Below are positions 45,681 to 58,533 of a stretch of 64,000 nucleotides of DNA, in pieces. The translations under genes were made by a program, and so were the position numbers. Under the pieces are notes generated by a model that was not told where the DNA came from, did not search any database, and saw only the letters and a program-made list of their open reading frames with translations. Numbering within the stretch: the stretch's first letter is position 1; each line of letters opens with the position of its first letter. Source of the DNA: Diphasiastrum complanatum (taxonomy: Eukaryota > Streptophyta > Lycopodiopsida > Lycopodiales > Lycopodiaceae); contig CM055095.1 in assembly GCA_029204225.1 (NCBI GenBank), positions 75,271,672 through 75,335,671 of the forward strand, in the 5' to 3' direction.

Positions 45681-47549
45681 GAAAGCATCAGTTTTTCCTT
45701 TCAAATTTTCCCTCCCATATCATGCATATACTTCCAAAGCTTTTTTCTATGAAGTTCACATGACAATGCAAAAACACAAAGAGGAGATTTTAATTTTTGT
45801 TAAGAAAATCAAGGTTTTGCATGGCCAATATTTTAGTAAGCTAAAATCAATATTTTTAATTGATTTTCTATGTTAAACTAAGCGTTAAATTATCGGATAT
45901 AATATGTAACTGACAAAACTACATTTGCCAAGGTGATACCTAGTCATTAATTAAGTAGGGAAAAAATGGCCTTAAAATTGTCTCTAAGAGTTTTTCCTCA
46001 ATACTAGGTGTTTTTTATTTGGCCATTGATGTATCCAAATTTATATGAATATAATGAATGTCTAAGGTTTTGCAGATTTTTTGTATTAGATATGACTCTC
46101 ATTTTACTAGATGCACTAAGATTATTTAACAATGAAAAAATAGAAGCAGAAAAGTTGACTCAACACAGCCACTAAAAGGCCATACTTTGAGAAGAAAATG
46201 AAAGAAAAATATCCAATGGTCATAGGTCGCTACACATTTCTAAAGAACTCAATGAACAAATTTTAGTGCATATGGACTACACTCACCTATCTCTTAAATG
46301 ATCTCTTCTTGGACACATCAAATTGCCATGTTCTTGAGCTTGACACCTGCTAGAGAACAATTATTATGGAGACCACACATCTCTATAAGAGAAAGAGACA
46401 ATCAAATTGTCATTGGGTACATTCAAGAGAAGTCGAGAATCCCCCTCATTTTCTGCATCCACATTTGAACCATGGCATTCTCGAGACATGCGCAAGTTAT
46501 TCCCAGTTGGGCTAGGTCTGCCAACCCAGCTACTAAGTTGTGAGAAAATAAAAATATATATGCTTGCATCTCTAATGACATCATGTCTTGAAAAGAACAT
46601 TCATGCAGTTTTTGTATCTACTCTTGCATTCTATTACATGTATATGGAAAAAGAAAATGGAGGAAATCGAAACTATTGATCTTACAGAAGATCTCACTCC
46701 ATATTCAAATTATGATTGTGTCTTATCAAAAATTCAACAAAAGATTTATTTAAACAATCAAAGTAGTATTCAAGGTCTTCATTCGCATAATTTCAACAAA
46801 TGTTTTTTGGAGTAACTCTCATTTGAATATAATGTGCTTATTGTTATGGCTCTAATCAGAGGTGCACGCAACTAGGGACGATTCTGGCAACAGCTCAAAA
46901 TGCATATAACTTCATGCACATCACTTTTGAAAGTAAATTATTTATATTGTGTGCATTATGCACAAAAAAAAAAAATATGTTGTGTGCGTTATGCAAAAAA
47001 AATCATTTGTTAAACAACAACGATCAATGATCAAAGTACATTTGAGTGCTCTCCATCAAACAACTTTAAAGAGCCATAATATAGTAGTGAGGACATTTTA
47101 GAAGTAAAGAGGTCTCATTTCCTAAAATTATGCATGCATCCAATAATGTCAATGCTAGTGGAGCATGTCTTTTATCTAGCTAGCCACTATGAACATGATG
47201 AACCAAAAAAAATGACTTACACATCTTTTTTTTTAATTTGATTTTTTGTCAAGATTGTCAGTATTTTAAATGGTTGAGAAATATATTTTGTTATGTTAAA
47301 TAAAAATTTCGATAATGCTACTAAAAAATTAATATACTCGAGTTTATATATCTGAAAAAGTAAAAACAATAAAAATAAAACATTATAAAATCAAGATAAA
47401 TATATTTTAAAATTCTAAAAGAAATATTCTAGTAAAATTTCGAATAATTTTATGCATTTGAAAAGTGATGAATGTAGTTGAAAATTATCAAATTTTTAGT
47501 TTTGAGATTTTTGTTCAAATTACAAAAATTGTTCGAATGTGACACACAA
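45681..47549. other. No gene seen
   Basis: AT-rich spacer. A 78-codon frame at 46364-46600 (-) has no recognisable motif. Confidence 0.4.
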
Positions 47550-47569
47550 ATATATCTATATATATATAT

Positions 47570-48014
<445 letters not shown>

Positions 48015-48459
48015 TCTAGTTGTTTTTCCATTTCCATTTGGACCAAAATGTGTTGTGCATTGTCGAACATAATGGTTGGAGCTACTTTCAAGTCTTCAGA
48101 AGTTCAGATCCGTCAAAGCATCAATAATAAGTAATCATTGGATGCTTTGATGCATTTTATGTTCAAATTTGTGAAAGCAGCAATTATTATCAGACTTTGT
48201 GATGTATTTTTAGTTCAGATTTGTGAAAGCAGTGATAATTATTAGATGTTTCCATGTAGTGAAAAGATGATCAGAAATTGATAAGTGTAGAGCAGGGTAT
48301 GAATATTACTGAGTGTAGCTAGGTAAAAAGCTATTCTCTTAATATTATTTCTTGCTTAAATTGTGCAGGCAAATTAGTCATCTTCAAATCGAATATTACA
48401 AGGCATCAATCCCATAATAACAACGATAATAATTCCGGCGATAATAATAATAATAGCAA

Positions 48460-48575
48460 TTCGTTTCTAGCGAAATTCATTTCTAGGGAAATTCGTTTCT
48501 AAGAAAATTCGTTTCAAGTATCTCCAAAAATGCATGTCTAGAGTCTCCAAAAATTCGTGTCTCGTTCGGAGATGA
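48460..48575. repeat. Outlying copy of array words, inverted
   Basis: It has three near repeats of GAAATTCGTTTCTAG-like text, then AGTCTCCAAAAATTCGTGTCTCG. The latter is the reverse complement of a core word of the 50.9-54.4 kb array (GACACGAATTTTTGGAGACT). It is 2.4 kb away from the array. Confidence 0.55.
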
Positions 48576-49814
48576 TTACCATATGCCTCGTAGTAGAATC
48601 TGAGCATTGTTGAGATCTAGCTCAAGTGCGACTGAGATTAGGTAAGATTTTGTTCACCAAGGAGATTTTGTGTTCATATTAGAAATCTCCTAATATGAAA
48701 TAGAAGAACTACAAAAACTAGGTTTTGCATAATTAACACTCATGAATTGGTTCCTTCATAAATGGCATGATGATATATGAAAGTATTGAAATCTAGATCC
48801 GAACCCACATCAAAACTTATCACAGAATTCAAATAGAAGGTTAAACAATTTGATTTCATCCCACTCAAAGTAGTATATGTTGGCATTTGTCTTTAGTCCA
48901 TGGTTTAGTTGTAGTGTTATTTGAATACTCAAATTTGAAAATATCCAATCTGCGAGCAGAAAAGGGCCTGATGTGTTCAAAATACTTCTAAACAACCCTC
49001 TTAATATCGATTGACTCCAAAAAAATGATTAAGAATTTATTAACTAAGGCATTGAATAAAGAGAGACTGATAGCATTAAGAAAGTCAAAACATGCTTACT
49101 CTAAATGCTTACTCTGAAATACAAATACTATGGCTACGAATTATTTGCTGCTCGAATCAACAGACAACAACTAAAAGCAAATGCAATGGCTACGTACTAT
49201 TTGTTGTTTGGATCAAAAGAAAATAATCAAAACCAAATGAAATGACTATGTACCAAATGAAATCAACATTTGTCTAAATGGACTGAAGTGCTAGAATGTC
49301 TGAGCATCCTTAAAAATGGTACATCACTCTTTTGTTTTTTTTTCTTGTTCTTGTTTTTTTTTTTAATGAAAATCATCGTCAAAAACCCAGAGGTTTGTTG
49401 CAAAATATACGCCTCCAACATTCCTGATTCCAACTCTGATTTTGATTTCGCTTTTGGTTTAGCTTTAGAGAGTGGCATGATCGCACCACAATTTTTCTTC
49501 TGCTTTGCTTCCCCCTTCCTCCTGTCTCCGAGTTTGCAAGAAGATGCACTAAAGGAACAGAAACCTCAACACAAAAACAGAAGAGGTATGGCAAGATGTT
49601 CTCCATGTCCCTGAGGGAATTAGATCATTTTTGTTGTTACAACAAACAACTGCACCATCCACCCTGCGCATGCATGCCACAACTGAGAGTCCGAGCTCCT
49701 TCGCCGATCATCTGAGCCTCCTGTTCCTACTCTTGGATCTTACAAGAGAGAGAGCGAACGAGCGAGCAAACAAACAAACGAGCGGAAAAATCATGTTTGA
49801 ATTTTGAATTAGGA
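48576..49814. other. No gene seen
   Basis: AT-rich spacer. Frames at 49263-49614 on both strands overlap low-complexity T/A runs and have no motif. Confidence 0.4.
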
Positions 49815-49975
49815 TGGGACTAATGTGCATGCATGGGGCAGGATGCATACATCCTCCCCTCCATACATATACGTAAGAATTTTAGTTAGTTTTTTTGAAA
49901 AAGTATATGGGGTAGGAGGATGCATGAGTGCCCACTCCATGCATCCTCCTACCCCATGCATAGGCACAAATGGGA
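49815..49975. mobile_element. Nested palindromic element beside (TA)n
   Basis: It holds a hairpin with a 22-bp stem: GGGGTAGGAGGATGCATGAGTG (49909-49930) and its complement ending at 49955, a 2-base loop, and one bulged base. A second, smaller hairpin, GGGGCAGGATG/CATCCTCCCC, lies at 49834-49858, and the two halves of the element are themselves inverted copies of each other. (TA)24 follows at 49983-50031. Confidence 0.65.
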
Positions 49976-49978
49976 CAC

Positions 49979-49982
<4 letters not shown>

Positions 49983-50031
<49 letters not shown>
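49983..50031 (+). repeat. (TA)n microsatellite
   Basis: About 24 units next to the palindromic element. Confidence 0.95.
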
Positions 50032-50033
<2 letters not shown>

Positions 50034-50283
50034 AACCACAACGAAGAACCATAAGATTGGATTACTTACAAATAAAGAAGAAGATTACTCACATTTTCTC
50101 AAAAACATCGGTAGGGGAGCGTTCCGCCATTTCGCTCACCACTATTACGGGAATCGCTTTTGCGATCTAATATACATTGGAGATGCAAGTACTAGGGCAA
50201 TTCAAGAAAAACTTCTTGAGTTCCTAAATGGTATTTTCTATTCGCTGGCAGTGCCTACAGAAACGCGAAATACAAGTAGGTGA
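50032..50283 (+). other. Short open frame, unknown
   Basis: After the (TA)n about 83 codons stay open, with KEEDYSHFLKNIGRGAF, then YIGDASTRAIQEKLLEFLNGI, and a stop at 50281. The composition is that of a folded protein, unlike the low-complexity frames nearby. No start of its own and no family is recognised. It could be an exon remnant. Confidence 0.3.
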
Positions 50284-50835
50284 TAAAGTTGCTGGAAGAC
50301 ATATATGAAAAAAACCAACAAGAAGCAATAAATAACCAGGATTTTTATGCTAAGCTTACTATTAGCTTCATTTATTATATATTCACCAATCTTAAACATT
50401 ATTATTCCGCTAGAGAAGATGATCCCTATACATAGTATGATTGTTCTTTACCGTCTCGATATCTTCAGAACGTTGTAAGAATCTTGGACATTGATTGACA
50501 AGAACAAAGCTAGTTGAAACTACGAAACTAGGATGATTGTCCTTACATACCTACTGATTAATAAGTGATGATAAATTTCATGCATTCAATCCATTTCGAG
50601 ATCCCGACCAGTTCAAAATTCACATGATGGATAAGTCGGCCATGATAATTGTAAGAAAGATCAAATTTGAATTTTCAAGTTTTTTTTACACACAAGAATT
50701 GATCATTCAGTCAACTATATTTTTTATTTTAAAATCTTAAAAATCCTAGCTATGAAAAAAACTCTAAAAAAATTTGTCAAATCTGCACGTGCGCACACAC
50801 ACACACACAATTCTAAAAAAATCTCAAAAAATTTA

Positions 50836-50838
<3 letters not shown>
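50284..50838. other. No gene seen
   Basis: AT-rich spacer ending in a short (CA)n at 50794-50810. Confidence 0.4.
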
Positions 50839-50909
<71 letters not shown>

Positions 50910-50932
50910 CTCTCTCTCTCTCTCGACTCAAT
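50839..50932 (+). repeat. (TC)n microsatellite
   Basis: About 45 units with one CG interruption at about 50905. It marks the left edge of the array below. Confidence 0.95.
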
Positions 50933-53900
50933 TTCAGAGAATTTTTCTCACACTTGATTCACTCGAATTCAGAGAATTTCTCTAGACACAAATGTCTAAA
51001 ATCGAATTTTTCTAGACACGAATTGCACTAAATACACACTCAAATTGGACGAATTTTTGAGACTCAAAACTCCAATTTTTGGAGATTTCAATTTTTGAAG
51101 CCTCAAAATCTTCGAGACTCAAAACTCGAATTTTTCAAGACTTAAATTTTGGAGTCTCCAAATTTTTGAGGCTAAATTTTTGGAAACTACAAATTGTCGA
51201 AACTCAGTTAGTGGAAAAATTAATTTTTAGAGACTCAAGACACAAATTTTTAGAGATATTTTTGAGGTATTTTCGAGGTTTCAATTTTTGGAGACAAGAA
51301 ATTTTCAAGACTCGAAACTAGAACTTTTTGGATTGTCTCCAAAATTTCGAGACACAATTCAAGGAGAGAAATTTTGTGGAGACAAATTTTCTGAACTCGA
51401 ATTTTTGGAGTCTCCAAATTTTTGAGACTCAATTTTTGGAGACTCCAAATTTTCAAGGTACATTTTGAAGCCATTGTAAATTTGTGGAGAGCTAAATTTT
51501 TGGAGACTCAAGACACAAATTTTTGGAGATATTTTTGAGGTAAATTTTGAGGTATTTTCGAGGTACATTTCGAGTTACTTTCTAGGGTGAGTGTATCAAT
51601 TTTTTGAGGTATTTCGAAGAACGTTTCGAGGTATTTCGAGGAACGTTTCGAGGGTGAGTGTCTCAATTTTTCGAGGTATTTCGAGAGTGAGTATTAATTT
51701 TTCAAGGTATTTTGAAGAACGTTTCGAGGGTGTCTTAATTATTTGAGGTGTTTCGAGGGTGAGTGTCTCAATTTTTTGAGGTATTTCGAGAAACGTTTCG
51801 ACGTATTGACTCTCGAAATTTTCGAGACACAAAATTTTCGAGACTCAAATTTTTGGAGTGAAATTTCGAGACAATTTGTGGAGAAATAAAATTTTGTGGA
51901 GAGACTCAAAATATTTCGAGGTACATTTCCAAGGTCATTGTCAATTTGTGGAGCGCCGAATTTTAGGAGACTCAAGACACAAATTTTTGGAGGTATTTTT
52001 GAGGTACATTTCAAGGTACATTTTGGGTTATTTTTTAAGGTGAGTGTTTCAATTTTTTGAGGTATTTTGATAAACGTTTCGAGGTATCTTCAAGTTATTG
52101 ACTTGCAGTTTTTGGAGACTCAAAATTTTCAAGGTACATTTTGAGGGTCATTGTCAATTTGTGGAAAGTCAAATTTTTGGAAACTCAAGACACGAATTGA
52201 GACACATTTCGAGGGGGTGTCTCAATTTTTTGAAGTATTTCGAGGGTGAGTGTCAATTTCTTGAGGTAATTCGAGGAATGCTTCGAGGTATTTTGCGGAA
52301 CGTTTCAAGGGTGAGAGTCTCAATTTTTCGAGGTATTTTGAGAAACGTTTCAAGCCATTTTCAAGGTATTGACTCTCTCAATTTTTGAGACACGAAATTT
52401 TCAAAACTCGAAACTCGAATTTTTGGAGTGTCTTCAAATTTTCGAGACAATATTTGTGGAGAGACGAATTTTGTGGAGAGACTTGAAACTTGAATTTCTG
52501 GAGTATTTTCAAAGGTCATCTCGAGGTATATTTCGAGTTACTTTCGAGGGTGTGTCTCAATTCTTCGAGGTATTTCGATGAACTTTTCGAGGTATTTCAC
52601 GGAACATTTCGAGGGTGAATGTCTTAATTTTTTGATGTATTTCGAACAACGTTTCGAGACAATTTGTGGAGAGACGAAATGTTGCGGAGATTCAAAACTC
52701 GAATTTTTCTAAATCCAAATTTTTGGAGTCTCCAAATTTTTGAGACTCAATTTTTGGACACTCCACATTTTCAAGGTTCATTTTGAGAGTCATTGTCACG
52801 TTTGTGGAGAGATGAATTTTTGGAGACTCAAGACACGAATTTTTGGGGGTATTTTCGAGGAACATTTTGAGATACATTTCAAGTTACTTTCGAGGGAGAG
52901 CGTCTCAATTTTTTGAGGTATTTTGTGGAACGTTTTGAGGTATTTTCAAGGTATTGACTCGCAATCTATGGAGACTCGTTTTTTGGAGACTTGAAATGTT
53001 CGAGGTACATTTCGAGGGTCATTGTCAATTTGTGGAGAGTCGAATTTTTGGAGACTCAAGACACGAATTGAGACACATTTCGACTTACATTTCGAGGTAT
53101 TTTCGAGATACATTTCAAGTTATTTTCGAGGGTGAGGGTCTCAATTTTTCGAAGGTGAGTGTCAATTTTTTGAGGTATTTTGAGAAATGTTTCAAAGTAT
53201 TTCAAAAAACGTTTCGAGGTATTTTCAAGGTATTGACTCTCGCAGTTTTTGAGACACCAAATTTTTAAATATCGAAACTCGAATTTTTTAAGTGTCTCCA
53301 AATTTACGAGATTCAATTTGTGGAGACTCCAAATTTTTCTAGACTCGAATTTTTGGAGTCCCCAAATTTTGGAGACTCCATTTTTGGAGACCCAATTTTT
53401 GAGGTACAATTCGAGTGTCATTGTCAATTTGTGGAGAGATGAATTTTTGGAGACTCAAGACACAAATTTTTGGACGTATTTGCGAGGTACATTTCGAATT
53501 ACTTTCAAGGGTGCGTCTCATTTTTTCGAGGTATTTCAAGAAACGTTTCGAGGGTGAGTGTCTTATTTTTTCGAGGTATTTCTAAAAATGTTTCGAGACA
53601 ATTTGTGGAGAGACGAAATGTTGTGGAGACTCTAATCTCGAATTTTTTTAGACTCGAATTTTTGGAGTCTCCAAATTGTTGAGACTCAATTTTCGGAGAC
53701 TCCACATTTTCGAGGTTCATTTCAAGGATCATTGTCAATTTGTGGAGAGACGAATTTTTGGAGACTCGAGACATGACTTTTTTAGGGTATTTTCGAGGTA
53801 CATTTCAAGGTATTTTCAATGTATTTTCAAAGTGCTTTGTATTTTGAGGTATTTTTCGAGGTATTTGGAGGTGCTTTGAGGGTCAGTGTCTCAATTTGTG

Positions 53901-54370
53901 GAGAGACGAATTTTTGGAGATTTTAATTTTTGGAGGTATTTTTGAGATACATTTCGAGGTATTTTCGAGGTTTGAGGTATGTTTTGAGATTCGGTGTCGC
54001 ATTCTTCGAGGGCCTGCCCCTCCAAAAAATATTTTCGAGGTATTTTCACGTTTCCAGGTATTTTCACCAAGGCATCGCAAAATTCTCGCAAAGCCTTCAG
54101 TGATTTTCGCGAAACCTTCAAAAAAATTTCGCAAAATTTTTGCGACATTGTCCCTACCCCTCAAGTGTCGCATTTTTTTTCGAGGGTCAGTGTTGCGGAT
54201 ATAACTGAAGCCTTCGCGAAAATTTCACGCAAATTTCCTAAAGACTTTGCGAGGATTCGTCGATTTTTTTCAAATTTTCGCAAAAAATTTTAGACCTTTT
54301 CACGTTTCGAGGTATTTTCGCGAAGGCATCGAGATTTTTGCGAAGCCTTTAGGAAAATTTTTTGAGACAT
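50933..54370. repeat. Irregular higher-order array of TTTCGAGGTA-type words
   Basis: For 3.4 kb nearly all sequence is made from a few words: GAATTTTTGGAGACTC, TTTCGAGGTA(T/C), CGAGGGTGAGTGTCTCAATTTTT, ATTGTCAATTTGTGGAGAGACG, GACACGAATTTTTGGAG. The marker CATTGTCAATTTGTGG recurs near 51472, 51936, 52149, 52791, 53020, 53419 and 53730, so unit length varies (213 to 642). Each TTCGAG also appears as TTCAAG and TTTGAG, the two products of CpG decay. TTGGAGTCTCCAA palindromes recur (e.g. 51404, 52728). The last about 350 bases shift to TTTTCGCGAAGCC-type words. Frames inside reflect the words and are not called. Confidence 0.85.
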
Positions 54371-55154
54371 TTTCTCGAAAGAGTATTAACCAGTGTTGTT
54401 GTCTCCTCTATTTTAACATTTTGTCTCACAACATTGTAGTCTTAAATTATAACATCTAACAAATCCTCTATGTTACCAACTTTATTTCAAGTAGGAAGTT
54501 GTAGCTCATTTAATAGGAGAATGGCAAAATAAATAAGAGAAGTTGTGCATGCTAAGGGACCAACTAAATGAATCTCCATGCACTTATAGGAGATTCACTA
54601 TCTCAATTATCTTTCATCTAAATTCTATACAAAATGTCAACTATGTAGAGGGTACAAGACACTTTGTTTGAAAACTTGAAAATCTCTCTACAATTTTTTG
54701 TTAATGGTGTAGAAAGTTGGCTAATTATCAACACTCTTTGAAATAAATGTTTTTCTTCTTTTTCATCATCTTCAGATTGGTCAATCGAGTAGCACACAAC
54801 TCTTAAATTGAACATTCTCTCATACTTCTAAACAACAAAAATACATAATTGTGTTAAACAGTTTTCTATTACACATTTGGTGAAAAAATCCATGAATTTT
54901 ATTCTGTCTTTGGTTTTAACTTCGTCAAAATTTTCAAGGAACCGGATATATATCTTTGACATATAAAAATAATAATCTTAGTGCATAAAAAAAAAATTGT
55001 CAAATTTTCTATATTTGCACTTCTTGACTATTTTATGGAATTGGAAATAATTTTTATGTATCAGGACTTTTCCAAAACAAAATCTGTATTATATTTAAAT
55101 TATTCATATTCTTTTTAAGATTTGGAAGAGAGATTATGGTCTAGTGAAGGTTTG
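54371..55154. other. No gene seen
   Basis: AT-rich spacer. Confidence 0.4.
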
Positions 55155-56060
55155 AGAAATTGGCAAAAATTTAGCTTGGTATTTTTTATGATAGAAGTTT
55201 GTAAGTGAATCTCACATGTGTGGAGGATGTTCCCATGTGTGGAGAATTGTAAAGTAAATAAAAAATGTTTGATATAGGGGTCTCAAAGAAGTCAAGCATT
55301 TAGGTGTAGGATGTTGATAGGGTCAAATTTGACATAGATGGCAAATTATCCATTTCCACTTGTAATGCCACTATTGAGCCAAAATAGAGTAGGAGGCTAA
55401 ACCCGTGCCAATTAGAGTGTAGACAAGTGTAATGCTTTTGTTTGATAAAGTTTAAGAGGTCCAATAGGATTTAGAGGTGGAACCATGAGTGGTCCAATAG
55501 AATTTGAGGTTTGCTTGAAAATGGTCCAATAGAATTTAGAGGTGCATGGATCAATGGTCCAATAGGATTAAGAGGTGGCAAAGTGTGGTCCAATCATAGT
55601 TAAGCATAGTGGTAGCTCGTGGATCTACTAGTATCATTGTACTCCTCATTTGGATGTAATTGATTTTGAGATTGAGTGGATTTTGAGTGTAAGTGATTTT
55701 CTAGCTTTCTCTCTCTACCCGAGAGCTATTGATGATTTTTTCTCTCTACCCAAGGAGAGAAACTTGTTTTTACTTAGATTACTTTTGGAACACTTCCCAC
55801 GTGTGTGAGTGAGAGTTGGAAGTGATTGAATGCATGTAGTAGTGTGTTTTTGCCATTGGATCAAAAATAGATCTTGAATCTCAATCTAGTCTTGACACCT
55901 TAGGATATCACAAGTACATGTTGTGGATAATCCACACGTGTGAACTCAACAAAAGACTCCAAAAAAACATAAAAAATAACAGTCTATTTTATTTGTGAAC
56001 TTTTGAAATCTACTCAACAAGTTGCAAAAACTCTAAACAACAAAGGTAAACATCAAAATT
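55155..56060 (+). mobile_element. LTR-like stretch, A group
   Basis: It starts near TTTAGCTTGGTA and has CTCACATGTGTGGAGGATGTTCCCATGTGTGGAG, matched at 63890-63925, and two CTCTCTCTACCC-RAG words, matched in the LTR at 520-590. No internal region or PBS follows, so it is probably a solo or truncated LTR. Confidence 0.5.
55458..55594 (+). repeat. CCAAT-bearing minisatellite
   Basis: GGTCCAAT starts five times, at 55458, 55491, 55523, 55556 and 55587 (periods 33, 32, 33, 31). The unit core is GGTCCAATAGRATTTAGAGGTG. Each holds a CCAAT box on +. It lies in the U3 part of the LTR-like stretch. Confidence 0.85.
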
Positions 56061-58528
56061 GGCCAAATGATTTTGATCTTGGGTATTTTGAAATTTGTCT
56101 GGTTAGTTATAAAATATTAAAATAATAATTTTATCTTACTTCAACTAGTTTTATCTTTTGTATACGAGATATTATGACAACTCTTCAACCGCACAAAAAC
56201 AAACAAAAAGTTAAGAGACAAAAGCTTGTAAAATATTAAAAAAATATTTTGAGTGTATTCAAAGTATCTGGATTTTATCAATGATGACATAAATGAAAGA
56301 AAATATTGTTTAGATTTTTTCAAACAATATTTAGATTCATTTGGTTATGATACTTGTATTCAATGGTACTTTGAAGTCCAAAATAACTTTCAACTATTTT
56401 AGTATTTGAAATTATTCAAATTTGACAATAACCATTAAATATAAGATAATATTTGAATTTAGTGAAAAATTTCTTATAGTTTTTTTTTTTTGTAAATTCA
56501 CAATATTGCAAGAGAAAATAAGAATCAAACTGTGTTGGCATGTGTTGGTGGACAAAAAAAATTCAAAAATATATATATAATTTATGTTGGTGAACCATAT
56601 CCATGATTAAATTGATCAAATGTTTAGTTATCTTTCAAAGATGCTTATAATCAAAAAGACATGTTTTTAACTAGTGCATTAAAATATTGTAAAATAATTA
56701 TATGTGCTAAAATAAATCGTCTCAATAATCTAACATACATATTTTATTTTTTTTAAATTGTGACAATTTTAACAAAATTGACTATTAGATTAATCCTGAA
56801 ATTTTTTAGCAAAAAAAATTATTTTTATTTTATTTTTTTGAGACACTAGTTTGTTACAAATATTTTAATTTTTTAGAACTTTTTATAAGTTGTTTATAGT
56901 ATAATTAACCAACTCCACAATTGCAATATTTTGTGATATTACGAAATTATACATAATAATAAAAATATCAATTTTTTTGAGATATTTTACTTTTAAAAAA
57001 ACAAGATTTATAATTTGTAGAATTTTTTTGTTAAATTTTTTTGAAATAAATTAAAATATTGTTGTGTCTGATATAATAGGTATTTTTTTGTCAATTTTTT
57101 TAATGAGAATAAAAAAAAATCTAGTTACATTCATCATTTTCTCATAGATTACATTCTTTAAAAGTTTAATACATTAATGAAACATACAAAATAAAAAATG
57201 ATATGTGTGAAACAGATGTATGATTCAAGTGTCCTAATCGATGATGTCATAGTAATACTTTATTGACAAGAATAGAGGTTTTCAAGACTTGACTAGTATC
57301 AGTCAAAGCAGGGATAAGAAATTGCAAAATCGTTCTACCTCTTAGTACTTATTCGATATGTGAAATCAAATTAAGAATAACAATTTTTTGGATAAGTGTT
57401 GAAAATTACATAACTAGTTTCTGATTTTTTTTTTTTTCTGATTCAAGGAGAGAACATGTCTAAAAAAGAAAGAATGTTACGTCCATATCCAATTTAGAGG
57501 ATCTTGAATAATCTTTGACAAGCATATTCGACACTCCAATGTACGAGTTTATTAGTTACACCTCGTCACTCTGAACTAGGTTAGAAATGTAATTACTAAA
57601 CTTGTGAGGACCCAAACATCCCAACAATAATATATGGAGTAGTGCATAATGTTTTTACATGCATTGAGAGACGTATCAATTATATGTTTATTAAATATTC
57701 AAAATATTTTAGGGATGCATGCAACATGCACTGGGGTGGGCTACATATATCTCACACAAATTCATCCTAGAGGACAAGTCTGGATTGCCAGTTCTCGTTT
57801 TCTTTTGTATTTATTTATCATGGCATGGGAGTGAAGTCTTGGAAAATTTGGCCTTGAGCTTCTGCTTGGATGAGTGGTTTGGCTCCACAGTGTCTTTTTG
57901 GTATTGTTGTAGGTTTGAACCTTGGATGAACATTACAAAATGTTTCCACACAATACTCAATCATATGTCTATATTCCCCAACTAATTTAAGTATACCAGA
58001 TAAATCTAGTGACTAAGAATACATAGTAGATCAAGAATGTGCATATGAAAATAATCTCACTATGATTTTGTATTTAAAAATATACATCTATATTTGATAG
58101 ATTTTTTTCTTATTTATAATATGTTAGTCACATGTCTACTAACTAACAATCATGTAACTCAATCATCACACTCTATTTCTAAAAAATTTATAACATGTTT
58201 GAAACTCTCACGAGTTTTCGAAACTCTTCTAATAATAATTCCTTTTTTTTTACCTAATCAACCCTATACATATCCTAGTACACAAACTAAGATTAAGCTG
58301 ACCCATATAAACATCTAAGAATGAAGGGTTAAAACCACATTTTTCTCATTTTAGTCCAATTTAAAACAAATATGTGGCTGGTAAACTTAATTAGTGTAAC
58401 TTAGAGTTTATTTTTTTCTATATTAGCCATGCATATGAATAAATCAATTTTCAAACTTTTTTTAGTTTTAGATTATTGCTCACATTCCCTAGAAAACTTA
58501 ACTATTATATCTGGATAATTTCACTTAT
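56061..58528. other. AT-rich spacer, no gene seen
   Basis: Frames at 57649-57985 have no known motif. Nothing else is seen. Confidence 0.45.
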
Positions 58529-58533
58529 GTACA
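58529..58533 (+). repeat. Target-site duplication, left
   Basis: GTACA, matched at 62670-62674, flanks the complete copia. Confidence 0.9.

Noticed and set aside
51079-54293. Many 60-120 codon frames on both strands (e.g. 53056-53427 on -)
   Set aside because: They follow from the AT/CGAG words of the array. Their peptides repeat the words and change frame with every indel, so they are not coding.
50933-54370. CRISPR-like array
   Set aside because: Repeats and spacers are not distinct, unit lengths vary and the setting is a plant nuclear genome.
57649-57985. Overlapping frames near 57.7 kb
   Set aside because: No domain, no start context, AT-rich surroundings; judged chance.
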